A program made the translations under genes and the position numbers. 41,862 bases of DNA from Gammaproteobacteria bacterium (GTDB lineage: Bacteria > Pseudomonadota > Gammaproteobacteria > Methylococcales > Methylomonadaceae), in NCBI GenBank assembly GCA_018830325.1, contig JAHJSQ010000022.1, forward strand, positions 1-41,862. The letters are read 5' to 3'. Below, in pieces: positions 35,110 to 41,862 of the stretch. How positions within the stretch are numbered: the stretch's first letter is position 1; the number at the start of each line of letters is the position of its first letter. The notes beneath the pieces are model-generated. The model had not been told where the DNA came from, did not search any database, and saw nothing but the letters and a program-made list of their open reading frames with translations.

Positions 35110-36081
35110 TTATTGAGCGGCCGGCGCTTCTAACGATTCCGTAGGCTTTTCATTTGTGGGTTGGTCGGCTGCTGGCGATTCTTCAGTTGGGGCAGCCTCC
35201 GTTTCGGCTTCAGGCGCTGTGGTTTCATCGGGTTGTGGGGCCGCAGGCGCTTCGATTGGAATCAGGATTTCGACTTGAGCGCCGGCACGCAGATTTTCCA
35301 TCATCGTCTGAACTTTTTGGCGTTGCAAGTAAGGCATTATTTGCTCTTTCACTTCTTCCAGCGCCGGCAGGGTTTGCTGGCGTGAATCTTCTCTTAAGAT
35401 AACGTGCCAGCCGAATTGGGTTTCAACAGGTTCGCTCGTGTATTTGCCGTTTTCAAGAGCGATGACTGCTTCGGAGAATGGCGTTACCATTTGGCTTGGT
35501 GCGAACCAGCCTAGGTCTCCGCCTTCCGGGCCTGAAGGGCCGGTAGAATTCTTTTTAGCCAATTCGTCGAATTTTGAGCCTTTATCGAGTTGTTCAATAA
35601 TTTTTTTCGCTTCATCCTCGGTTTTTACCAAAATGTGACGAGCTTTGTATTCCATGTTGTTTTCGCTGCCGACATTTTTTTCGTATTCGGCTTTAATTTC
35701 CTCATCGGTCACCGGATTCGATTTTAGATGATTTTGTAAGGCGGCCTGCGAAAGCAATGATTTTCTAACGACGTCCATTCTTTGAATAAACTCGGGCGAT
35801 TTGTCGAGTTGTTTTTGCAGGGCTTCTTGGACCAGCAATTCCCGTTGAACTAATTCCTCGATTAACTTATCTTTCGGGAAAGATTGGCCTTGGGTGCGTT
35901 CGGCAATGTCGCTTTCAAGCTCTTGCAATGCGGTTTTGCTGATATAGACGCCATTGACCGAGGCGACAGCATCGGCTTTATCGACTTTAGGTGCAATAGG
36001 AGTTGTTGTCGGTTGTTGGTTGTCGCAACCGGCTACAAGCGAAGCGCCGATTAAAAAGAATGGGACGAGTTTATTGGTCAT
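35110..36081 (-). CDS. Parvulin-type peptidyl-prolyl isomerase lipoprotein
   Basis: The 323-residue protein has a lipobox LVAGC near residue 19 followed by Asp and Asn; Asp at +2 suggests inner-membrane retention. A SurA/PrsA-like helical region (about 35-145) precedes the parvulin domain (about 145-240: ARHILVKTEDEAKKIIEQL, then GGDLGWFAPSQMV and FGWHVILRED). It ends in a Pro/Glu/Ala/Thr-rich tail of 50 residues. It should assist folding of exported proteins in the periplasm. It is the last gene of a minus-strand run after bolA, with 20 bases between. The charged low-complexity tail is unusual and may be a spacer. Confidence 0.9.
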   Translation of the reverse strand: MTNKLVPFFLIGASLVAGCDNQQPTTTPIAPKVDKADAVASVNGVYISKTALQELESDIAERTQGQSFPKDKLIEELVQRELLVQEALQKQLDKSPEFIQRMDVVRKSLLSQAALQNHLKSNPVTDEEIKAEYEKNVGSENNMEYKARHILVKTEDEAKKIIEQLDKGSKFDELAKKNSTGPSGPEGGDLGWFAPSQMVTPFSEAVIALENGKYTSEPVETQFGWHVILREDSRQQTLPALEEVKEQIMPYLQRQKVQTMMENLRAGAQVEILIPIEAPAAPQPDETTAPEAETEAAPTEESPAADQPTNEKPTESLEAPAAQ

Positions 36082-36101
36082 TTAGTTTTCCTTTGTAAGT
36101 T

Positions 36102-36374
36102 TCACGGGTTGGTGTATTCGCTGGGGCTCATCGCATTAATGCCTAAGGCATGAATTTGTTGTTTCATCATATCGCCCAACGCTTTGTAAATAAGTTGGTG
36201 GCGTTGCACCAAGGTCTTACCTTCAAAAGCGTCGGATACGATCGTAACATGGTAATGGCCGCCGCCGCTTTGGGCGCCGATATGGCCGGCATGGGACGCG
36301 CTATTATCTATGATTTCAATTTGCTCGGGCTTGAGTGAGTCGTTGAGCAGTTTTCTAATTACTTCGGTAGTCAT
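36102..36374 (-). CDS. bolA: BolA-family protein
   Basis: BolA proteins partner monothiol glutaredoxins in Fe-S cluster handling and can act on cell shape and stress genes. The 90-residue product has the short BolA/IbaG layout with the conserved [23 protein letters not shown] block and a C-terminal helix ending [13 protein letters not shown]. Its ATG overlaps the yciI stop (ATGA), so the two are coupled. No glutaredoxin gene is in the window. Confidence 0.93.
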   Translation of the reverse strand: MTTEVIRKLLNDSLKPEQIEIIDNSASHAGHIGAQSGGGHYHVTIVSDAFEGKTLVQRHQLIYKALGDMMKQQIHALGINAMSPSEYTNP

Positions 36375-36673
36375 TGAGGTAATACCCTTTTAAATGGTTT
36401 AACGGTAACCTTTGCGTAAACGCCGGCTTCCAGGTAGGGGTCGGCATCGGCCCATTGCTTGGCTTCTTCAAGATCGGCGAATTCGGCGACGACTAGGCTG
36501 CCGGTAAAACCGGCACTTCCCGGATCATCACAGTCTACGGCGGGATGAGGGCCGGCTAAAATCAATCGGCCTTGGTCTTGAAGTTGTTGCAGTCTGGCAA
36601 GATGGGCCGGTCTGGCCGATTTTCTTTTATCCAAGCTGTTATCGGTGTCAGTGCTAATAATCGCGTAGAGCAC
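36371..36673 (-). CDS. yciI: YciI-like protein
   Basis: The 100-residue protein starts [20 protein letters not shown] and contains [10 protein letters not shown] and the [17 protein letters not shown] segment of the YciI family, a small dimeric ferredoxin-like fold with a conserved His-Asp pair. Its enzymatic role is not established. The gene is in the conserved order yciB-yciI-bolA, with a 3-base gap from yciB. Confidence 0.92.
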   Translation of the reverse strand: MLYAIISTDTDNSLDKRKSARPAHLARLQQLQDQGRLILAGPHPAVDCDDPGSAGFTGSLVVAEFADLEEAKQWADADPYLEAGVYAKVTVKPFKRVLPQ

Positions 36674-36676
36674 AGT

Positions 36677-37213
36677 TTATTCCTCGGTATCCGGCATGTG
36701 TTTATAGAGATAAAGCATTTGTAATACGATAAAAACAACCATCAAACCGGGTACGCCGAAGGTTTTGAAATTAACCCAGTCGTCGGTGTTATAGTTGTAC
36801 ATTACATAAAGGTTGATAAAACCGACGCCGATAAAAAACAAGGCCCACATCAGATTAAGTCGTCGCCAAATCGGCGAAGGCAATGTGATATTGGCGGACA
36901 TGATGCGTTCGATAAACGGCTTTTCGCCGAAGAACTGGCTAGCTAGAAAAGCCAGGCCGAACAGCCATTCGACAATACTCAATTTCCATTTGATGAATTG
37001 TTCGTCTTGCAAGTAAATTGTGGCGCCGCCCATGACCAGAATCAGTCCTAATGTGACCCATTGCATCGTTTCGACTTTTCGATACTTAAACCACATGAAA
37101 GCCACTTGAAGGATGGTTGCGACAATGACTACAGCCGTGGCGATATAAATATCATAAAGTTTAAACGCGATGAAAAATAAAATGATAGGGAAAAATTCAA
37201 AAAGTTGCTTCAT
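36677..37213 (-). CDS. yciB: Inner membrane septation protein YciB
   Basis: This 178-residue membrane protein has about five helices and the family blocks MKQLFEFFPIILFFIAFKLY and FGEKPFIERIMSANITLP. YciB (also called IspZ) links envelope synthesis and division in E. coli. It follows the small gene at 37233 by 19 bases. Confidence 0.94.
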   Translation of the reverse strand: MKQLFEFFPIILFFIAFKLYDIYIATAVVIVATILQVAFMWFKYRKVETMQWVTLGLILVMGGATIYLQDEQFIKWKLSIVEWLFGLAFLASQFFGEKPFIERIMSANITLPSPIWRRLNLMWALFFIGVGFINLYVMYNYNTDDWVNFKTFGVPGLMVVFIVLQMLYLYKHMPDTEE

Positions 37214-37232
37214 GTCGATTCAATTGATGGGT

Positions 37233-37571
37233 TTATACGTAAAAATCAATACCGGCTACCAATTGAGCGCGCTGATCTTGCATCGGCTGGTTAAGGGTTG
37301 TGGTGTAAGCATTGACGGCATTTAATAATCGTGTGTTGATGGGGTTTTCGGTTTTGTCGGCATTAAGCAGGCCGATGTCGGATAATCCGGCATTGACTAA
37401 TAGCTGTTCTACTTCCTCGGGCGTTTGAGTTGCCGTTGCCGAATGTTGTAAGGGCTTATCGGAGTTTGCACGCTTATTCTCGGGTTGATTTTGGACAGTA
37501 TCCTGCTGTCCTGCGTTTTGCGGGTTTAATTTAAGCGCGGAAGTGTTAAGCGAAGTTACATGTATTTCCAT
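37233..37571 (-). CDS. Small unknown protein, first of the yciB run
   Basis: The 112-residue soluble protein has a Gln/Asn/Ser/Thr-rich, probably disordered first half and a helical C-terminus (TRLLNAVNAYTTTLNQPMQD, ending AGIDFYV). I have seen similar C-termini in small gammaproteobacterial proteins but cannot give a function. There is no signal peptide. Its position 19 bases before yciB suggests a shared transcript, and 114 bases separate it from the divergent DUF1244 gene. Confidence 0.6.
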   Translation of the reverse strand: MEIHVTSLNTSALKLNPQNAGQQDTVQNQPENKRANSDKPLQHSATATQTPEEVEQLLVNAGLSDIGLLNADKTENPINTRLLNAVNAYTTTLNQPMQDQRAQLVAGIDFYV

Positions 37572-37685
37572 GTCAAGGCATAATGCAATGGAAAATTGAG
37601 TGCTATTGTAGAATTAATCCGCTTGATTGTACATGCTTGGCAATGGCTTTCTGGTAGAATAATTCAGTTTTAAGGAGGTGTTATC

Positions 37686-37991
37686 GTGGATAAGCAGATT
37701 CAAACCGAACTCGAAGCGGCCGCCTTTAGGCGCCTAGTCGAGCATTTACAAAGCCATCCGGAAGTTCAGAATATCGATTTGATGATTTTGGCCGATTTTT
37801 GTCGTAATTGCCTGGCGAAATGGTATTTGGGGGCCGCGAAAGATAAGGGGGTCGAGATTGATTATAATCAAGCCCGGGAAATTATTTACGGCATGCCTTA
37901 TGCCGATTGGAAGAAGCGCCATCAAACCGAAGCGACGCCCGAACAGTTAGAGGCCTACGAACTCAAGCAAAAAGGGAAAAAACATGAGTAA
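37686..37991 (+). CDS. DUF1244 protein
   Basis: The 101-residue product starts with GTG after a near-consensus AAGGAGGTG, which decides the start. The conserved core is the LADFCRNCLAKWYLGAA stretch followed by the MPYADWKKRHQ stretch, matching the DUF1244 family. The paired cysteines (CRNC) could bind metal or be redox-active. The function is unknown. It overlaps the methyltransferase gene by eight bases, so the two are coupled and may work together. Confidence 0.88.
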   Translation: MDKQIQTELEAAAFRRLVEHLQSHPEVQNIDLMILADFCRNCLAKWYLGAAKDKGVEIDYNQAREIIYGMPYADWKKRHQTEATPEQLEAYELKQKGKKHE

Positions 37992-38721
37992 CGGTATTTC
38001 TTATGATGCAATATTTTCCGGCATCATCGGGCGTGATTACGACATGTTGCAGCGCATGAGTCCATTATCGGCTGAAATGAGCAAAATAGTCGGTCGTGCA
38101 GTCAAGCATTATGCCGATAAATCCGGGCGGCCTTTGAATGTTGTAGAGTTAGGCGGCGGTACCGGTATCACGACGCTGGCTATCTTATCGTCCAATGATG
38201 ATGTGGTAGTCACGAGCATCGATAGCGAGCCGACGATGCAGAATCAAGCTAAGGAAAACCTAAAGCAATGGGTCGATAATGGGCGCTTATTTTTCAAACT
38301 TGACGATGCCTACAGTGCATTAACGAAAATGGCTGATAACAGCGCGGATGTTTTGGCAACGGCTTACACGGTTCATAATTTCGAACACAGTTATCGCGAG
38401 CGCGTCATCGAACAAATTTTTCGAGTTTTAAAGCCGGGCGGACAATTCATCAATGGCGATCGTTATGCTTTGGACGATATTTTCGAGCATACCCGCACCG
38501 TTCAAGAAGAAATCAGCGGTTTTTTCGAGGTATTGATCGGTGAAAATAAACCGGACTTGCTTGAACAATGGATCATCCATTTATTTAACGACGAATCGGA
38601 AAATCACGTCATGCGCGAAGGCATTTCGCTAAAACAGTTGGAGGAAGCCGGTTTTGTCGATATTGCCTTAAATCAGCGAATAAAAGTCAATGCTTTGGTT
38701 ACCGCCGTTAAACCTATTTAA
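37984..38721 (+). CDS. Class I SAM-dependent methyltransferase
   Basis: The 245-residue protein has the SAM loop VVELGGGTGIT at 53-63, an acidic strand end (TSIDSEPTM) and the LKPGGQFINGDRYALDD segment typical of small-molecule methyltransferases. The substrate is not predictable. It is coupled to the DUF1244 gene upstream, and 18 bases separate it from proA, so it belongs to the same transcript. Confidence 0.85.
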   Translation: MSNGISYDAIFSGIIGRDYDMLQRMSPLSAEMSKIVGRAVKHYADKSGRPLNVVELGGGTGITTLAILSSNDDVVVTSIDSEPTMQNQAKENLKQWVDNGRLFFKLDDAYSALTKMADNSADVLATAYTVHNFEHSYRERVIEQIFRVLKPGGQFINGDRYALDDIFEHTRTVQEEISGFFEVLIGENKPDLLEQWIIHLFNDESENHVMREGISLKQLEEAGFVDIALNQRIKVNALVTAVKPI

Positions 38722-38739
38722 CACGAGCTTTTTTCAATA

Positions 38740-39996
38740 ATGAATATCACTGATTATATGCAGTCACTCGGCCGCGAGGCCAGAAAAGCCGGCAGAGTTT
38801 TGAGCCGTACCGAAACCGGAATAAAAAATGCGGCCTTGCTGGCTATCGCCGAAGAACTCGAAAATAACCGGGAATATTTGATTCAACAAAACGGCAAAGA
38901 CGTTCAAGCGGGTATCGACAATGGGCTCGACGCGGCCTTGTTGGACCGATTGGAATTCAAAGACAAAGGCATTGTTGGGATGGTTGAAGGATTGCAACAA
39001 GTTGCATCTCTACCCGATCCGGTAGGCGAAATCAACGATATGACCTATCGTCCCTCCGGCATTCAAGTCGGTCAGATGCGCGTCCCGTTGGGTGTGATCG
39101 GCATTATTTACGAGTCGCGTCCTAATGTCACGGTCGACGCGGCCGCACTCTGCTTGAAATCCGGCAATGCCTGTATTCTTCGTGGCGGGTCGGAGGCGAT
39201 CCATTCGAACAAGGCAATCGCCGAATGCATCGGCAAAGGTTTGGAACGGGCCGGCTTGCCTGCTACGGCTGTACAGGTGATCGAAACGACCGACCGTGCG
39301 GCGGTTGGCGAATTGATTACGATGTCGGATTTCGTCGATGTGATCGTGCCGCGCGGCGGTAAAGGTTTGATCGAGCGCATATCGAAAGAAGCGACGATTC
39401 CGGTTATCAAACACCTGGAAGGCATTTGTCATGTCTATATCGACAGCGAAGCCGATCTCGACAAAGCCGTTTCGATCGCTTTGAATGCAAAGACGCACCG
39501 CTACGGTGTTTGCAATGCGATGGAAACGCTGCTGGTACATGAGAGCATCGCTTCGAAAGTTCTGCCCGGTTTGGCGGCGAAGTATCAGGAGAAAGGTGTT
39601 GAACTGCGCGGTTGTCTGAAAAGCTGCTCGCTGATTCCGAATTGTAAGCGGGCGGTCGAGGCTGACTGGCAAACCGAATATCTTGCGCCGATTCTGTCGG
39701 TTAAAGTGGTTGCCGGTTTCGATGAAGCCGTCGAGCATATCAATCGGTATGGATCCGCACATACCGACGCGATCGTAACCGAAAATTACACGCTAGCCAG
39801 ACGTTTTTTACGAGAAATCGATTCCAGTTCGGTCATGGTCAACGCCTCGACACGTTTTGCCGACGGTTTCGAATATGGTCTTGGCGCCGAAATCGGCATC
39901 AGCACCGACAAATTGCACGCACGTGGACCAGTCGGCTTAACCGGCTTAACCACGCTCAAATACATCGTGCTCGGCGATGGCCACATTCGACAATAA
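38740..39996 (+). CDS. proA: Gamma-glutamyl phosphate reductase
   Basis: ProA reduces glutamyl-5-phosphate with NADPH in proline synthesis (cytoplasm). The 418 residues have normal length, with the aldehyde dehydrogenase fold; the catalytic cysteine is C258 in [15 protein letters not shown]. Other family blocks are [20 protein letters not shown] and [19 protein letters not shown]. The stop is followed at once by the nadD ATG. The partner proB is not in the window. Confidence 0.97.
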   Translation: MNITDYMQSLGREARKAGRVLSRTETGIKNAALLAIAEELENNREYLIQQNGKDVQAGIDNGLDAALLDRLEFKDKGIVGMVEGLQQVASLPDPVGEINDMTYRPSGIQVGQMRVPLGVIGIIYESRPNVTVDAAALCLKSGNACILRGGSEAIHSNKAIAECIGKGLERAGLPATAVQVIETTDRAAVGELITMSDFVDVIVPRGGKGLIERISKEATIPVIKHLEGICHVYIDSEADLDKAVSIALNAKTHRYGVCNAMETLLVHESIASKVLPGLAAKYQEKGVELRGCLKSCSLIPNCKRAVEADWQTEYLAPILSVKVVAGFDEAVEHINRYGSAHTDAIVTENYTLARRFLREIDSSSVMVNASTRFADGFEYGLGAEIGISTDKLHARGPVGLTGLTTLKYIVLGDGHIRQ

Positions 39997-40617
39997 ATGA
40001 TCGGTATTTACGGAGGCACGTTCGATCCGGTTCACTTCGGTCATTTGCGGACCGCCCTAGAAGTCAAGGAGGCTTTCGCACTGGACGAAATTCGCCTCAT
40101 CCCTTGCTTTATTCCGCCTCACCGCGATAGCCCCTCGGCACCCGCTTCGATGCGGTTAAGGATGTTGGAATTGGCACTGGAAAATCGTACGAATATGACG
40201 GTCGATACGCGCGAGATCGACCGTGGCGGTCCTTCCTATATGGTCGAGACATTAATGTCTCTTCGTGCCGAGATCGGCGAACGGTCTTTATTGCTATTCA
40301 TCGGCGCCGATGCCTTTACCGGTCTTACCGCTTGGTATCAATGGCGGCGCCTGTTTGAATTCGTGCATGTAGTTGTAATGACTCGGCCGGGTTTTAATGC
40401 GCAGGTAGTCGACGGATTTTTGACCAACCGTTTGACCGAAGACCGCCAAGTCTTGAATGAATATTCGGCAGGGTATTTATTTTTTCAGTCGGTTACCCGT
40501 CTTGAAATTTCCGCAACCGCCATTCGGCAAATCATAGCTAAACATCGGGATCCGGGTTTTTTATTGCCCGAGTCCGTCATACAATACATCCGACAACATA
40601 AACTTTATCAGCGCTAA
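39997..40617 (+). CDS. nadD: Nicotinate-nucleotide adenylyltransferase
   Basis: NadD makes deamido-NAD from nicotinate mononucleotide and ATP. The 206-residue product opens MIGIYGGTFDPVHFGHLRT with the nucleotidyltransferase HxGH at 13-16 and has the C-terminal SATAIRQ motif. It directly abuts proA, and rsfS follows after 27 bases, the common gammaproteobacterial order. Confidence 0.96.
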   Translation: MIGIYGGTFDPVHFGHLRTALEVKEAFALDEIRLIPCFIPPHRDSPSAPASMRLRMLELALENRTNMTVDTREIDRGGPSYMVETLMSLRAEIGERSLLLFIGADAFTGLTAWYQWRRLFEFVHVVVMTRPGFNAQVVDGFLTNRLTEDRQVLNEYSAGYLFFQSVTRLEISATAIRQIIAKHRDPGFLLPESVIQYIRQHKLYQR

Positions 40618-40644
40618 TTCGGCGCGAATTTGATAGGAATTTGA

Positions 40645-41001
40645 ATGCAAACAGAAGCGTTATTGAAAATAGTCCAGGACGTTTTGGACGAAAGGAAGGG
40701 GCACAATATTACCGTGTTGGACGTCCGCGGTAAGACCAGCGTGACCGATTACATGATACTGGCAACAGGTACATCCGATCGACATATCAATGCCATGGCT
40801 GATTATATTTCGGAAAAAGTCAAGGAAAACGGGCAGAAACCATTAGGGCAAGAAGGCGGTATCGGAGCGGATTGGGTATTATTGGATTTGGGCGACGTGA
40901 TCGTTCATTTGATGACCGATCAGGCGCGTGCGTTTTATCAATTGGAAAAATTGTGGTCGGTCGAACAGAAAGCCGAAGCGCTAGAGGCTTTGCAAGACTG
41001 A
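40645..41001 (+). CDS. rsfS: Ribosome silencing factor RsfS
   Basis: RsfS binds ribosomal protein L14 and blocks subunit joining in starved cells. The 118-residue product has the family blocks DVRGKTSVTDYMILATGTSD and GADWVLLDLGDVIVHLM. It is third in the proA-nadD-rsfS order. In many relatives rlmH follows, but here a YbaK-type gene does. Confidence 0.95.
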   Translation: MQTEALLKIVQDVLDERKGHNITVLDVRGKTSVTDYMILATGTSDRHINAMADYISEKVKENGQKPLGQEGGIGADWVLLDLGDVIVHLMTDQARAFYQLEKLWSVEQKAEALEALQD

Positions 41002-41031
41002 TTTATTTGTTGCCATTATTAGGAGTCACTG

Positions 41032-41529
41032 ATGACCGATCAATTGAAATCTCCCGTCTCACGTTTATTCGACGAGATGGGAATTAAATACGAATGGATC
41101 GAAATCCCTCTCGACCCTGATAAAAAGCCGGTTCGTTCTCTCGAAGAGGTCTTGGCTGCCATCGGTCGTGATCCTGAGCAAATTGTACGCAGTTTATTGT
41201 TTCGAGCAGGGTCCGGCGATTTTGTTTTATTGGCGGTCGCCGGCGGCGGTCGCGCCGATTGGGCCGTGCTGCGCAAACAGTTAAGCGAACGCCGTTTGGC
41301 AATGGCGGAGCCGGAAGAAGTCTTGCAAGCAACCGGGTTTCCGATTGGCGCGGTACCGCCTATTGCTTTACCCGATTCGATTCAAATACTCGTCGATGAG
41401 GGCGTTTTTAATTACGCACGGGTTGTTATTGGCAGCGGCATACTGGGATATGCTTTAGATATCAATGCCGGCGATTTGCACAGGGTCATGTCGAGCGCCG
41501 CTGTCGGAAAATTTGTAAAAGCGGCCTAA
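41032..41529 (+). CDS. YbaK/EbsC-family aminoacyl-tRNA deacylase-like protein
   Basis: The 165-residue protein matches the YbaK/ProX editing-domain fold: an early VRSLLFRAGSGDFVLLAVAG block with a conserved lysine in LRKQLSERR, then TGFPIGAVPPIAL and a late ALDINAGDLHRVM. Members hydrolyse mischarged aminoacyl-tRNAs, but the sequence does not tell which one. It has GGAG before the ATG and follows rsfS by 30 bases, probably the last gene of this operon. Confidence 0.85.
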   Translation: MTDQLKSPVSRLFDEMGIKYEWIEIPLDPDKKPVRSLEEVLAAIGRDPEQIVRSLLFRAGSGDFVLLAVAGGGRADWAVLRKQLSERRLAMAEPEEVLQATGFPIGAVPPIALPDSIQILVDEGVFNYARVVIGSGILGYALDINAGDLHRVMSSAAVGKFVKAA

Positions 41530-41561
41530 GGATTTGGTTGTAAATAACTTCCTTATTTTAT

Positions 41562-41666
41562 GGAGGGTTCGGTTGCTCGATTGACAGGTGTCGGTGGCAG
41601 GGAGCTGCCGTCAAGCCTACACAGACGTATTCACGGCGTCCTGTCAAGCGAGTAACCGAATCCTCC
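41562..41666. repeat. A-type element with a different pair of ends
   Basis: 27-bp inverted ends with three mismatches start GGAGGGTTCGGTTGCTCG at 41562; the complement copy covers 41640-41666. The core TATTCACGGCG is identical to that of A1 and holds no B insert. It begins 33 bases past the last stop and may serve as its terminator. Confidence 0.78.
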
Positions 41667-41820
41667 AGGGCAAACGCATTAAAACACTATAGAAAATCAA
41701 ATAGTTAAAATATTCCTTTTTCTGGTTAACTATAAAGATTTAGTTTATTTGAAACCTAAATAAGGCTTTGTGTCGCTATCGCGACGCTTATGTGTAGTCG
41801 GTTCGCGGACCGACAACCGC

Positions 41821-41854
41821 GATACTTTTCTTTGCTTGTCCAAAGAAAAGTATC
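41821..41854. repeat. Perfect 14-bp hairpin at the window edge
   Basis: GATACTTTTCTTTG and CAAAGAAAAGTATC pair around CTTGTC. It is preceded by short GC hairpins (GTCGC/GCGAC at about 41772-41787, and GTCGGTTCGCGGACCGAC at 41798-41815). It is likely the edge of another repeat that continues beyond the window. Bases 41667-41770 show nothing notable. Confidence 0.7.
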
Positions 41855-41862
41855 CAAAAGAA

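Noticed and set aside
39010-39762. Antisense open frame of 250 codons opposite proA
   Set aside because: Shadow of proA with arginine-rich meaningless composition.

Overview
This window looks like chromosomal DNA of a gammaproteobacterial (type I) methanotroph of the Methylomicrobium/Methylotuvimicrobium kind. The clearest pointer is an octahaem hydroxylamine oxidoreductase gene coupled to haoB (22.7-25.4 kb), a pair typical of methanotrophs and ammonia oxidisers. Phosphoenolpyruvate synthase, a dihaem c4-type cytochrome and gammaproteobacterial housekeeping gene orders agree with this. The genus is inference, since no pmo, mxa or 16S gene is present.

Layout. 0.4-5.6 kb: a tightly packed run of ttcA (tRNA 2-thiocytidine), a SAM hydroxide adenosyltransferase and a fused hydantoinase/5-oxoprolinase, followed by tRNA-Ser(UGA). 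6.4-10.7 kb: a LysR regulator diverges from four minus-strand genes: an EthD-domain protein, a membrane-anchored exported protein whose predicted mature end is histidine, a membrane-anchored serine esterase and an exported metallo-beta-lactamase-fold hydrolase. This is the best candidate here for an undescribed pathway. 10.9-18 kb: peptide deformylase, a DUF1353 membrane protein, MtgA, a dihaem cytochrome, a 2OG-Fe(II) oxygenase, RlmG and a large unrecognised lipoprotein. 18.3-22.4 kb: class I fumarase and a response regulator pair ending in a diguanylate cyclase. 22.7-25.4 kb: haoAB. 25.5-31.9 kb: a small lipoprotein, a tandem PilZ protein, a pterin dehydratase with a membrane protein, ppsA, an orphan secreted protein and a small unknown. 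32.8-34.3 kb: SelO. 35.1-37.6 kb: a minus-strand run of an unknown gene, yciB, yciI, bolA and a parvulin lipoprotein. 37.7-41.5 kb: a plus-strand run of DUF1244, a methyltransferase, proA, nadD, rsfS and a YbaK-type deacylase.

Between the genes lies a dense set of short non-coding palindromic elements, many nested in each other. I separate several families: A (TATACC or other ends with a shared core containing GTATTCACGGCG), B (65 bp, arms CCCAGCACCTAAATT, always inside A-type elements), D (ends GTAATTATTCA, several hairpins), E (ends CCTGATT...AATCAGG), F (inside E) and G (46 bp, just upstream of haoA). No transposase gene is visible, so any mobility would need an enzyme encoded elsewhere. 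These elements occupy almost every gap over 300 bp and are the most distinctive structural signal of the window.

Functional links are modest. The diguanylate cyclase could make the c-di-GMP that the PilZ protein binds. haoAB would remove hydroxylamine formed from ammonia by a methane monooxygenase. The last operon joins proline and NAD synthesis with ribosome silencing.
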